Of a DNA stretch of 64,000 bases, positions 47,201 to 57,420 are shown piece after piece (the first letter of the stretch is position 1; every line of letters starts with the position of its first letter). Position numbers and translations under genes: made by a program. The notes beneath the pieces were generated by a model that did not search any database, was not told where the DNA came from, and worked only from the letters and a program-made list of their open reading frames with translations. Location of the stretch: positions 37,732,001 through 37,796,000 of the forward strand of contig NC_072895.1 of NCBI RefSeq assembly GCF_027943255.1, read 5' to 3'. The DNA is from Anastrepha obliqua. Lineage: Eukaryota; Arthropoda; Insecta; Diptera; Tephritidae.

Positions 47201-50200
47201 TTTGTACCCATATTTAAAAGCTTATGTCCCAGTGTGATTCCCAGAATGAATACCGGGATATTCCGAAATCCCGGAATCAAAATTTCTCGGTGATTAGGCA
47301 TCCCTTCTTCTTCCCTTCTTAATTGGCGCGATAACCGCTTACGCGATTTTGCCCGAGTTTAACATAGCGCGCCAGTCGTTTCTTTCTCGTGCTAACCGGT
47401 GCCAATTGGACACACCAAGTGAAGCCAAGTCCTTCTCCACCTGATCTTTCCAACGCAGAGGAGGCCTTCCTCTTTCTCTGCTACCACCAGCTGGTACCGC
47501 ATCGAATACTTTCAGAGCCAGAGCGTTTGAATCCATTCGGTCGACATGACCCAGCCAGCGTAGCCGCTGGATCTTTATTCGCTGCGCTATGTCTATGTCG
47601 TCGTAAGGCTCATGCAGCTCATCGTTCTATCGCCTGCGATATTCGCCTTTGCCAAACGAGTAAACGTCCAAAAATCTTGGGCAGAATCTTTCTCTCAAAC
47701 ACTCCAAGCATCGCTTCATCGACTGTTGTCATTGTCCACGCTTCTGCGCCATACGTTAGGACGGGCATGATGAGAGTCTTGTAGAATGTTAGTTTTGTTC
47801 GTCGAGAGAGTACTTTACTGCTCAATTGCCTACTGAGTCCAAAGTAGCACTTGTTGGCAAGATTTTACGTTGGATTTCAAGGCTGACATTGTTATCGGTG
47901 TTAATGCTGGTTCCTAAATATACGAAGTCTTTTACAACCTCGATCATAGCTGTCAATTATGACGTGGTTGCCGATGCACGAGTGCGCCGACTGTTTGTTT
48001 GAAGACAGGAGACATCCCTACTTACAATCAATGGTAACATCAGACACACATATCCCGGTGAAACGGCTTCAATCTCTAATTTCAATCAATAAATCCCAAG
48101 TGCAGGCAAAATAAATTTATGAGCTGGACGTACAAAACCCGTGTTTCTTTTGTTTCCAATTGTACGTTGCCTGCTCACGTATGGATGAATCATCAACTCT
48201 CATCATATTGGCAAAAGATGGATTAACCTAAAACACTGTTCACCAAATTACACTTCATTAAATAAAAATTTGATACTGCAACTCAAAATAACAATATAAT
48301 TTAGACTTAAAAATCAACCTCTAATTTAGGAATTTAATTTTAATAATTACACCTAATATTATTAGAATAAATTAAAATGTATTATATATTAAAACATTTT
48401 TCTTTGTATTGCAATCATACGGTAACCTCCCACACTCTTCCGCAACTTTAAGGAATTCTCAAATGTTTCCCTGACTCCACATTGAGGAATCGCGGTTGAT
48501 CCTCTACATATTCAACTGTACCTTCGCGGTAAAGCGCCTTCAACAGAAATGTGATCAATTGGACACCATCCAATGTTACCCATCCAACCGAAACTAGAAA
48601 TAGTTGTTTTCTATCGTAACGAACAATAAGCACAATCTTTTGTAAAATTCTATATTAAATGAAACATCACAATGATATCTCCAATACATGTGACCTGTCT
48701 ATGTATTGTACCCGACTAAAACGAGATAAAAGGTGATCAACATACAAAATATCCAATCTACCATATACAGAAGGCGGCGTGCAGCAGGACAACGTTTGCC
48801 CAGCCTACTAGTACATATACTCGTATAATACATATAAATACTTATAATCCGTATCTACGAAGGTGTAAACAAATTAAATGTTTCCGGTTTGTTTATTTGC
48901 AGATGTTTAACGACTTAAAAACGAGCCTTGTGAAATGTAAGCTTCCTTACTTCTGGGATGCTGGCTTAAACTTGTACGACAAAATTGGTGCGCCCGGATT
49001 ATTAGAGATGAGAAAATGTGTGGAGAGTAAAGTAGTTGCTCTCGAAAGGTATCAAAGATTGCAAGTGAAAACAGATAATGATGCTTACAAGGTGTATGAA
49101 ATATTCCGTAAGTAAATCTGAATTATTAATACTTAAAATTAAACTTCTTCTTAAGCGAAAATTTTTTAATATAAATGTTTTATGTGATTAGCTATAAATA
49201 TTAATGGTATACAGTATGGTGTACAACTTAATTTGATTATTTCCTTAGCCAAAGGCTTGCTTTTATCTTTGTTTTAATTAATACCATTATATTTGTATTG
49301 TTTTTTCACCAACAATATTGAGAGAGGTTTTGCAAATTTACTAAACCTTAAATATTAAAAAATGATTGCGCAAAGGTATGTATGACTTGTTGCTGCTTTA
49401 GTGTTAGATCAAGCGCCTTTTGGATCTTGTAAGGCTTGACTTTGATATCATTTTTCAGTATGCGACGGATGTTACGGTCAGATATTTTCAATTCTTTCGC
49501 CATTTGATTGGCACTTCGTCGGTGATTTCGCTTAAGTTGCTTCTTCACTTTTTGAACCATTTCACGTGACGTTGCAGTCTTTTGATGACCACCTCCATGA
49601 CGTTTCGCGATGCTACCAGTATCATTGTAACGAGTAATGGTGCGATAAACAAAAACGTTATTTACTTTAAGGTGCTCGAACTCACGAGCAATCGCTGGTA
49701 GTGATTTTCCAACCAAATATAATGCAATCACACTATTACGTTTGAAATCCATCACTGATTTTCTTGTTTTGCGTTTACTCTCGGCAAAATCCTTCCGCGC
49801 GCTTGTAAACAATAGTCTGGACTGTCATTTAGCCAACTAGCCCATGCATCAGCTGCGCGAGCGGTCTGAAGTTGGTTACACTTCGTCCGGCACTTGAATT
49901 CCATTTAATACTCATCTAAGCTACAACATTGCTAAGTCGTATTCAGTGCTTCCTCGCTTCCTACATCCCAATTTTTTTCTCCTGATTACTCCTTTGGGCA
50001 GCATAGGGCCTCTGCAGCTAGATGCTATCCTCTTAGCATTGTCCCAGCTTGTGGGCTGCACCTTCTGCTTCCCTAAGGATTCCAATTTAGGGCCATTGTT
50101 GTGATGCCGTTGGACGGTTTTCTAAGAGCGTGGCCCATCCAACTCTATTTTCTGCGTGTTAGCTGGCGTAAGTTGGACTCCTCGTTCGTTTGTCTCCAGA

Positions 50201-51650
50201 GTTCTTCATTACTTATTATTTTGGGCCAGAATATTCTGCATATTATACTCAAGCATTTGTTGGTGAATCATTGAAGTTTCTGCGTGATCGTTTTCGAAAC
50301 AATATGCTGAGTTTGGTGTTTCGGAAAATTTGTGAGTTTGCTCAAATTTTCAAATTTTCCACAAGCGCCCGGATGTAGCCTTCGTCTTGCTCAATCTGGT
50401 GTTGACATCTTCCTCTACTCCGCCGTCCGCTGCTATAGTGCAGTCCAGGTAGCAGAAACTATCAACAAACTCCATTTCTTTGCAATCTATCATTCGTTTT
50501 TGTTAGTGTAGTTGATTCTCATTCCCATTGTGCTGTACTGCCAGTTCAGAACCCTCATACAGCGTTTTGATCAGGCGAATTATCTATAGATTCCTATACT
50601 CTTGAGCTATTATTTACATATGTCGCTCGTATGCTCCAAGCTGAAATATGCTCTTTTATCTTGAGACCTTATCAGTTATCTTAATCCAGCAAGTTTGAAA
50701 AAAGTTCGTTCTGCACTTCGCTCATTAAATTTTGTCATTCCAATTCCCTGAAAATCCTCCCTGAAACCATAGGAAATAATATTAAACTTCCTCATGCATA
50801 CTAGATGCACTAATTAACTTTAAATCTCTGCAAAGCAGAAAAATTGTTTTCTCGCTCACTTTTATTTTTGGTATTATTAAGGGTGTTATTGATTCACAGA
50901 AGATATGGTGCATTTGTTGCTCTTTAATAGGGATATTTTTTGCACACAGTGTATCCGAACTCTCTATGCCTCTAACGCTCTTATTTCTACAGCCTTGAAT
51001 GAGTTTAATATTCTCTGAAATTGTTTAGCCATAGATTTTTCTTTGCCTAAGTCTGAAATGAAATTTTGTTGAGTGTAAGTTTATAATGTGTAACTCCTTT
51101 CGCTGAGTAGTCTGTGAAAGTATGTTCACATAAGCAGCGATTAGCAATAAATCCCACGGTGGTGATATCAGTTACCCTTTCTTCATTTGAGGGTATATCC
51201 AACAAATACCCTCAAATGACATCAATTGCAATTGCATACATCAGAACTTGTTCGAATTTTGCTTCCCTAAAACAATTTGTTTGTAATTTGGCATAGTATG
51301 TAAAGGTCTATTAAATTTTTTATTTTCTCGGTCGCGAAGAGTTACTCGACAACATTCACATATACCCAATAGAATTTGGGAATTTGTAGTACAACAATTT
51401 TATTGATAAACTTACAAAGAGTTTCTTTCACGTGTAACTTTAGTATGGATCTTTTCTAAATACTAAAATTATATTTATTAAATGTGTTTTATTTTATTTT
51501 TATTTTGCAGTGACCGAAACGGAACGAAGGAAAATGGGTATACAAAAAATCAAATCACCAACTGTAGAAGACACAAGAAAGGATTCCACACAACCTAACG
51601 AAATAAAAAGCCAAAATGACTCAAATATGTCTAAATGTACAATAAGTTAA
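41126..51650 (+). CDS. cGAS-like receptor (Mab-21 domain nucleotidyltransferase), complete, 4 coding exons
   Basis: Exons 41126-41282, 44132-44838, 48903-49107 and 51511-51650 give 1209 nt, or 402 residues. An N-terminal helical region leads to the nucleotidyltransferase core. The activation-loop GS motif (G53-S54, in YLKGSYGDNLK) is followed by metal-binding E66 and D68 in DEYDLVF, and a third acidic residue D182 in SVDFVPAI; all three are intact. The C-terminal Mab-21 lobe carries FRASYDSLENEI, LKSYYIKTIFLW and CFWNK, then a helical exon. A polar tail of about 45 residues ends the protein. I see no zinc-binding H/C cluster like that of vertebrate cGAS, consistent with insect cGLRs. Family knowledge: Drosophila cGLR1/cGLR2 sense nucleic acid (cGLR1 senses dsRNA) and make 2'3'/3'2'-cGAMP for STING. 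Ligand and product here are inference; I cannot tell cGLR1 from cGLR2. The upstream GTG is ignored; the ATG at 41126 is the first in frame. It could be another Mab-21 protein, but the triad argues against an inactive one. Confidence 0.9.
41418..41645. mobile_element. MITE family A, copy 2
   Basis: TACAAGGTGGAGCAAAATGA to TTTTGCGCCAGCTTGTA, in the first intron of the cGAS-like receptor and reversed relative to copy 1. Confidence 0.82.
42385..43170 (-). pseudogene. Tigger/pogo transposon C-terminal remnant
   Basis: Minus strand: EDFIPLSELRLQLFED, acidic stretch, QEETISAYNICLEWADQNNA, ITLQRLRSSVVLNNR, KQTKISNFFSSP stop. This is the usual acidic C-terminus of pogo/Tigger transposases. The TIR-like end CTCGATTCTTGCAC is at 42397. 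Intron 1 of the cGAS-like receptor. Confidence 0.75.
43342..43900 (-). pseudogene. LINE reverse-transcriptase remnant
   Basis: Minus strand: INRGTSQRGVISPLLLLCGV and GGVKAVTYADDVVVIALG, the RT palm with an intact YADD. A 150-residue open stretch, then decay. Intron 1 of the cGAS-like receptor. Confidence 0.8.
44132..44838 (+). CDS. cGAS-like receptor coding exon 2 (catalytic core)
   Basis: A 707-nt exon with acceptor TTCTAG and a near-perfect donor, GTAAGTA. It carries the GS motif, E66/D68, D182 and most of the Mab-21 C-lobe, and ends at Met-Glu on a codon boundary. Confidence 0.92.
45040..45370. repeat. Dispersed repeat R1, longest copy
   Basis: Joins the block shared with 14560-14725 to the block shared with 16020-16165, so it defines the fuller repeat (about 330 bp). 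Confidence 0.6.
45660..45829 (-). mobile_element. tRNA-derived SINE, deleted copy
   Basis: Has ACACCCTTTTTGGGTGTTTG, then jumps to CTACAGTTTCAAGCCGACTC (an internal deletion of about 55 bases), and lacks the head. Confidence 0.78.
45835..46880 (-). pseudogene. LINE RNase H region remnant
   Basis: Minus strand: TPTAAMNFILDLLPIEAHRKL near 46800-46860, then GVSIYIDGSKLNEDEGGGL and AGISFRLPEHCGVFQAEILA (RNase H) at 46331-46580, and a decayed tail. Intron 2 of the cGAS-like receptor. Confidence 0.75.
47310..47960 (-). pseudogene. LINE C-terminal remnant
   Basis: Minus strand: FYKTLIMPVLTYGAEAWTMT and RERGRPPLRWKDQVEKDLASLG, as at 1355-1546. Intron 2 of the cGAS-like receptor. Confidence 0.78.
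48903..49107 (+). CDS. cGAS-like receptor coding exon 3
   Basis: The acceptor TTTGCAG precedes MFNDLKTSLVKCKLPYFWD; the LPYFW...NLYDKI pattern fits the last helices of the Mab-21 domain. The donor is GTAAGTAA, phase 1. Confidence 0.88.
49348..49812 (-). pseudogene. Tc1/mariner-type transposase, N-terminal DNA-binding half only
   Basis: An uninterrupted frame; the first ATG is about 20 codons in (MDFKRNSVIALYLVGKSLPA). It encodes the two HTH motifs and linker: ITRYNDTGSIAKRHGGG, RNHRRSANQMAKELKISDRN, RRILKNDIKVKPYKIQK. It then stops where the catalytic domain should begin. Intron 3 of the cGAS-like receptor, antisense. Confidence 0.75.
49850..50530 (-). pseudogene. LINE remnant
   Basis: Minus strand: DCKEMEFVDSFCYLDCTIAA then GGVEEDVNTRLSKTKA near 50390-50490 (the FxYLG...DGG...DI..R pattern after RT), and QQWP..GILREAEGAAHKLGQC near 50010-50110. 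Many stops. Confidence 0.65.
51511..51650 (+). CDS. cGAS-like receptor coding exon 4 (C-terminal tail)
   Basis: The acceptor TTTTGCAG completes a Leu codon, then TETERRKMGIQKIKSPTVED and a Ser/Asn/Lys-rich tail to TAA. The tail looks disordered and has no family motif, so this exon is supported by splice signals and frame only. Confidence 0.75.
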
Positions 51651-52776
51651 AATGTAATCGTACTTTAAAAAGCATGTATCCTTCATTTGGACCGGACCGA
51701 ACTTTATATACACGCGCACATCTTGGTAAAATTTTATTTCGGCTGGCTGTTCATTTTTGGAATCAAACAAACTCAAAAACAATAAGAGTTATAGCTCGTA
51801 ACATCAGATGGATGGACGCAAATTTAGTCTTAACCTATAAAAAGTGGGATTGGTTTCTATTCGGTATCAATGCAATTCATGACGCATATAAATGAGGAGG
51901 GAATCAAAACATGTACCAAATTTAACCGAGTTTTATCAAGTCGTTATCGAGATACATGCATTTATCCAAAAGTGGGCGCGGTACTCCCCATTTTTTCAAA
52001 ATTTTATTAACAACGTTTTTCTATTGTTGGATTCATCATTTGAGTAGTTTCACTTCAGTTAACTATAGCAATAAGACAGTTCCGTAAGAGAATAGAAAAA
52101 ATATTTACCTAGATTAAAATATTTAAAGGCTAAGCAGTTCCTATGTACTTTTCCTATTTATCTGCGACCATAGTAGCCTAGCTGTTTCGCATAATAATAA
52201 TAATTTATAATTTTACTATCTGTATCCAATGCACGAGACTTCGACCTGAAAGATCTTTTGTGTTCTGTTACATATTTTAGGCGTTGTTTTTACTTATATA
52301 ATTGGCTAGCACTACTAGTATTAAATGTGTTACATCAGGTTCTACTTAATCTACTTATAGATGTGCCCTGCCTCAGACTTTTGACCCATACTGTTGTCTC
52401 CTTAAATATTTTACATTCCTTTTTTTAACATCGCGTATTGGAGATTATATCGTCCTACATTGAGAAATTCGTCTGTACCCAAGCACATCGATCAGCTAGT
52501 AGGAGTAGAGCAAAAACAACAAGGCCAATGTGTTTTGTTTTTGCTTTTGGTCTATAGAAAGTCTAAATATATAAACAAAGATTGACAGTTTAGAGTAATT
52601 CAAAAGGAATTTTGTCATGCTGTACTATTACTATCTTTTCAATGTGCCTTGGCTTGTACTGATTACTGACATGCATATATAACTTTTATTTTTATTTTCA
52701 AAATTGCTATCAATTGGCAAATGGAGGTGACTATTGACCAATTTCACTTATTTTGCATAGGTGACTTTATTTGCTC

Positions 52777-52781
<5 letters not shown>

Positions 52782-52813
<32 letters not shown>
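52782..52813. repeat. (TA)n run at the SINE 3' end
   Basis: About 32 bases of alternating TA immediately at the 3' terminus of the SINE copy that follows. Confidence 0.9.
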
Positions 52814-52815
<2 letters not shown>

Positions 52816-52816
<1 letters not shown>

Positions 52817-53122
52817 ATTGGCGCGTACACCCTTTCTGGGTGTTTGGCCGAGCTCCTCCTCTTATTTGTTGTGTGCGTCTTGATGTTGTTCCACAAATGG
52901 AGGGACCTACAGTTTCAAGCCGACTCCGAACGGCAGATATTTTTATGAGGAGCTTTTTCATGGCAGAAATACATTCGGAGGTTTGCCATTGCCTGCCGAG
53001 AGGCAACCGCTATTATAAAAAACTTTTTTCTTAATTTTTGGTGTTTCACCGAGATTTGAACCTACGTTCTCTCTGTGACTTCCGAATGGTAGTCACGCAC
53101 CAACCCATTCGGCTATGGCGGC
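52816..53122 (-). mobile_element. tRNA-derived SINE, best full-length copy
   Basis: 307 bp. Read on the minus strand: head GCCGCCATAGCCGAATGGG (A-box-like), B box GGTTCAAATCTC, body with CCTCCGAATGTATTTCTGCC and CTGCCGTTCGGAGTCGGC, 3' end CACCCAGAAAGGGTGTACGC then GCCAATTAC and a TA-rich tail. I recall related sequence in fruit-fly transcripts. Confidence 0.87.
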
Positions 53123-53185
53123 TTGCTCTTAGCCAAGTACTTTCTGTGCGTGTTGTTTGTATAGTTGTAAAAAGCTGTGCATTTG

Positions 53186-54393
53186 TAAAGGGTGATCAAT
53201 TTAGAGGTATCGGATTTTAATTTGAAATAAAACAACAAAAATTCAAATTGTTGGGCAATCTTTATTATTTTTGTGTGTCATGACATTTATGTTTTAAAGA
53301 TAATCCCTTTCAAAAGATGACTGCAACTGCACCGTAATTCGGCTATCCGCAAACAGCGACTTTGAATGACTCGCTAGAGGACTTCGGTCGGTATCTCGTG
53401 AATAACTTTAGTAATGTTGGCTTCCAATGTCTCAATCGAAGCTGGTTGGTCCACAAAGCATTTAGACTTCACATACCCCCACAAATAAAAGTCCAAAGGT
53501 ATCATATCACACGATCTCGGTGGTCCGAAAGGAGAGATAAATTGCTCACCGAAATGACGACGCAGTAAATCCATTGTTTCATGGACATTACGGCGAGTAG
53601 CACAGTCTTGTTAGATAATACCCCACCCGTGTTTTAGAGATCACTGGTGTCAATTTCCGGCATGAAAATAGCGTTCGCCATTCACTGTTACATTAGCGCC
53701 AACCTCGTCTTTGAAGAAATATGGCCCAATGATTCCTCCAGCCCATAGGCCGCACCAAACGATTGTTTTCAATGGATGTAATGGCTATTCTTGAATAGCT
53801 CGGGTTGCTTTTTTACCTAGCTTTTTGCTTATTGACGTAGCCATTAAGCCAAAACTGGGCCTCAAAGCTGAACAAAATTCGAGTCCCAAAATGTGGATCT
53901 TCGACGAGTTTTTCAAGAACCCAATGATTGGAATTATGACACTTTGGAAGATCGGACTGCTTCAAGTTTTGGACTAGCTGTACTTTATACGCTTTCAAAC
54001 CAAGATCTTTGCGTGCAATCACCATAAGTTGTTGAGATCGGCTTCGAATCGATTCTTCCGGGTCTTCGGCAAAATTCTCATTTACAGCCGCAATATTCTC
54101 TTCAGTTCGGACTGTAAGTGGTTTAATCGGTGTAGTATCATCCAATGATCCAATAATGTAAAATTATTTTCAATTTTGCCGATGGTTTGCCGAATAGTGC
54201 GTTCGATAGAACGGCTATGTACATCATTAGTTGGAGAATTTGTCGATTTGTAAACGTTGTTAAGACGTAAATCTTTCCATGATGAAATGTCAATGAATAC
54301 TAAAAAAATTATGTATTTAGTTTGACAGTAGTCACGCGGGGTCCGTCAAAAAACCCCTATTGGAAAAAGTACCTCTAATCTGATCACCCGTTA
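53186..54393 (-). mobile_element. Mariner-like transposon, degenerate full-length
   Basis: 1.2 kb between TA sites. TIRs are GGGTGATCAATTTAGAGGTA and inverted GGGTGATCAGATTAGAGGTA. Minus-strand transposase pieces: VRTEENIAAVNENFAEDPEE, LFSFEAQFWLNGYVNKQ and PPRSCDMIPLDFYLWGYV. Same broad lineage as 3280-4560. Many stops. Confidence 0.85.
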
Positions 54394-55016
54394 CATAGAC
54401 CAACATTCGTTAAGACATCACAATTTACCTTTGAATTATTTGTTGTAAACTTGTATATAGAACGTACAAACAGACTTATCGACGGAAACAAAATTAGATT
54501 TCATTTATTTTCAAATTCAAATATTTTTAGTATCTATAGTCTATATTTCTATTGTTCAAACCCTCCCTCTTACGAAACTTAAGCAATTTTTAAAATTACC
54601 GTTACATGGTCATGACATAATTATTTGCCTTAGTCTAAGTAAAACTTTGGTACTACTAAACTTGGTTACCGTGCACGTAGACGGACAGCAGATAATAATA
54701 CATTTGGTGGCCAGTTGTAAGAACCTAGTGGGTATAAATATAAGAATAATATTGTCAAATACATACATTTGTAATAGTATTAAGTTTTTCGCAAAAGTTT
54801 ATTAGGAGATTTTGAAATCTGAAAAAAATATTTTGTGATGAGGCTAATTAACTCCCCTACCCACACAAGCAAATGCAAATCGGTGCAATCCGTGCCAAAA
54901 TTTGAGGGCCAAAATATGAGGGCATTGGTAAAAAATAGCACGGATTTGCACTTGCAAAGCTACTGACCACGAAATTATTTATATAATATATATATATATA
55001 TAGGCCGGGTCGATTT

Positions 55017-55433
55017 GTGGGGAGGCAAAAAAATCGCCCATTGCTTTGTGAAAATCATATTCTAGGGATCAAAATAAGAAACTTTGCCGAAGGAACCATA
55101 CCTCTAAAACGAATTCTGATGTCCCCCAATTTGGGTCGAACTTTTAGTGTCTTTTGTGGGGAGGCAAAAAAATCGCCCATTGCTCTGTGAAAATCATATT
55201 CTAGGGATCAAAATAAGAAACTTTGCCGAAGAAACCATGCCTCTAAAACGAATTCTGATGTCCCCCAATTTGGGTCGAACTTTTAGTGTCTTTTGTGGGG
55301 AGGCAAAAAAATCGCCCATTGCTCTGTGAAAATCATATTCTAGGGATCAAAATAAGAAACTTTGCCGAAGAAACCATGCCTCTAAAACGAATTCTGATGT
55401 CCCCCAATTTGGGTCGAACTTTTTAGTTTCTTT
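55017..55433. repeat. 139-bp tandem repeat, three copies
   Basis: Units begin at 55017, 55156 and 55295, spaced exactly 139 bp, with only a few substitutions between them. Each holds GTGGGGAGGCAAAAAAATCG and AAACTTTGCCGAAG and ends near GGGTCGAACTTTT. An AT run precedes and a G/C-rich tail follows. Confidence 0.93.
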
Positions 55434-55560
55434 TCTCATGTAAAGGCCAAAAATGGTGATATTTTGAGATGATTGTATGGGGAACCCCCCAGGGGAGTTC
55501 CAGGGGGTGTGCCACTGGCATGGGTGGATCGGCCGTCCAAAGTTAGTGGGGGTCGGTCAT
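55434..55560. other. GC-rich flank of the tandem repeat with a short palindrome
   Basis: Contains GGAACCCCCCAGGGGAGTTCC (one base off a perfect palindrome in places), then GGGTGGATCGGCCGTCC. Base composition is far from the AT-rich surroundings, suggesting it belongs to an inserted element with the tandem repeat. Confidence 0.5.
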
Positions 55561-55589
55561 ACATTGTTTGTAAAAGTAAAAACAAAGCT

Positions 55590-55650
55590 ATCGAGCAAGA
55601 TTCGCCGCTAGCCAGTATGGCTATAGCTCATTAGACTGGTATAACTCACT
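55590..55650. repeat. Dispersed repeat R2, copy 2
   Basis: Matches 37640-37700; see that entry. Confidence 0.5.
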
Positions 55651-55876
55651 GTCGTACAAACAAATGTAATTTAAGGGAGCTCAATGACTGCGTTACTTCA
55701 TCTATTTGCCACTTGCTAACTCTTGGCGAAAAGAAGAGGCCTTAAGACTAAAACTTAAAGACAATTACAACGAAGTTCTTTCTTAGAATTGTAAGCTTTA
55801 ATTATAATGAATTTTTTACTGAAAACTAGATCTCATTTAAGTTACCCGTATAATGACACCCAATTTCAGTAGAAAA

Positions 55877-56196
55877 TACATGTGGATGGCGCAAAATTAA
55901 TCACCCTGTCGGAAGATTTACTATATCATTTTTGCAACTAGCAACAATCATCTATTTATTAGCAAGAAATTTCTCTATAAATAATTACATTACATGAATA
56001 AGGCAACTGGAACTATCGGCCTTACGTCAGTTTTATTTGACACTTATGAACTGACAGCTGCAGTATAGACAGTAGAGACAAGCAATGGAGTGCATAAAGT
56101 CAAAACTAAGATTTCCTTCACTAAAAATCATTTGTTTTTTTTTATTAAAAAAGTTATTCAAAAACAAAGTTAGATGATTAATTTTGCGCCACGTTA
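55877..56196. mobile_element. MITE family A, copy 3 (with about 90 bp extra)
   Basis: Starts near GGATGGCGCAAAATTAATCA and ends TTAATTTTGCGCCACGTTA. The stretch 55935-56020 is absent from other copies. Confidence 0.78.
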
Positions 56197-56789
56197 CATT
56201 TTATTTAACTTACAAACTTTGTGATGTATTTTGGCGACCTTTCTGCCAATTTGTGTTGTGTGCCTTAATATTGTTCCACAAATAGAGGAACAGTTTTGTA
56301 CAGTGCCACACAGATTACAAGATCTTCACGCCATTTGGAGCTGCCAAAAGCCCGAGATCATGCTCGATTATTAATGTAATAAAAATATATGTAAAATAAA
56401 GTAAATTTCAGGGATACAACAATTTGTTTGCATTTTATTTTCAATCAAGTTTCTCCACCTTAAAATAACACGTTCTGCAAAAGATCAACAGGCTTCGATG
56501 TGTTAGCAATTTTAGTGAATACTTTTCTTTGCCGTTTTTTACTTCAGTCTTAACCATAGATACTTCCAGAACTCTGTGAATATTTTCATTACAAATATTC
56601 CACGATACTCCTGTCAGTGTTTTAAGCATTTTGGAATAAAACATTTGTATTAAATCAATTTGTGTTAGCACATGCCATACCCCTGAGCTTAGTGGCATAC
56701 ATCCAGATTGTCTTTGTGAAGATGTAGCAGTTTCGCAAACAACAACGAACCAGCATCGAATACATAAATAAAAATTAGTTTTTGAATCG

Positions 56790-56974
56790 CGAGGCGCATT
56801 TATACAAGGTGATATCACTAGAACAGCTGATTTGTGTTTTTCTTCTTGCGATTTAGTATTTTTAATATCAAAATCATCTGTGTCCTTAGCTGTTACTTTG
56901 CTTGCTTTTTTGCAAAAACAAAAGGGCAAATTGTTGTTGTTGCTCTAGTGCCAACACCTGGTTTGAATTCGCCT
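56790..56974. mobile_element. MITE family B, copy 4
   Basis: Termini AGGCGCATTTATACAAGGTG and inverted AGGCGAATTCAAACCAGGTG, both leading into CACTAGA. Confidence 0.82.
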
Positions 56975-57059
56975 TTTTTTATATGTTATCAATAAGTTAG
57001 AAAACGAGCATCGTTTAAGAATATAAAAAAGTTGCTTAAATTTTGACAACGAGAGGCAT

Positions 57060-57420
57060 TTACCACCTTCGTGAACTCTCATTCCGCGAATGTCGTTTTC
57101 TGCATTCATCGCATATGAAGAGCTTCAGTTCCCCAGTGAGATCTGCCGTGTGAACATATCCGACATGTGAAGATGCTCCGTATGGCACTAACCACCTCAT
57201 CACAAACTCACTCATCTAACACACAACTCACCCTGGTCCTACCTTGTCGAAACAGCTTGTTTCCGTTAAATAAGATAGACCACGAGCGATGACCTTATCG
57301 CGCTGGGCAGGGTTTAGTGAATTGCTGCAACAACAAGGACATGTCATGCTATTGCAATTCTTACCCCAAGGACTTCAGGTCAATGTAGCTGCCTGCATTG
57401 AGTTTTTACAAATACTTGTT
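57060..57420. repeat. Possible dispersed fly repeat
   Basis: On the minus strand GAGGTGGTTAGTGCCATACG, CATCTTCACATGTCGGATAT and nearby sequence look like a repeat I recall from fruit-fly genomes. GC content is above that of the surroundings. Unverified. Confidence 0.35.

Noticed and set aside
51635..51895. 86-codon plus-strand frame just after the receptor's last exon
   Set aside because: It overlaps the receptor stop in another frame, has no domain, and most likely lies in the 3' UTR.
53040..53122. tRNA gene suggested by A-box and B-box-like sequence
   Set aside because: It is the head of a repeated SINE with a long body; no proper cloverleaf or terminator.
55017..55433. CRISPR-like array
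   Set aside because: Units are directly contiguous 139-bp tandem repeats with no unique spacers, in a eukaryotic context.
56441..56929. A 162-codon minus-strand open frame between the receptor and Gpo1
   Set aside because: It begins with TTG, its first third lies inside a family B MITE, and no domain or splice support is visible.
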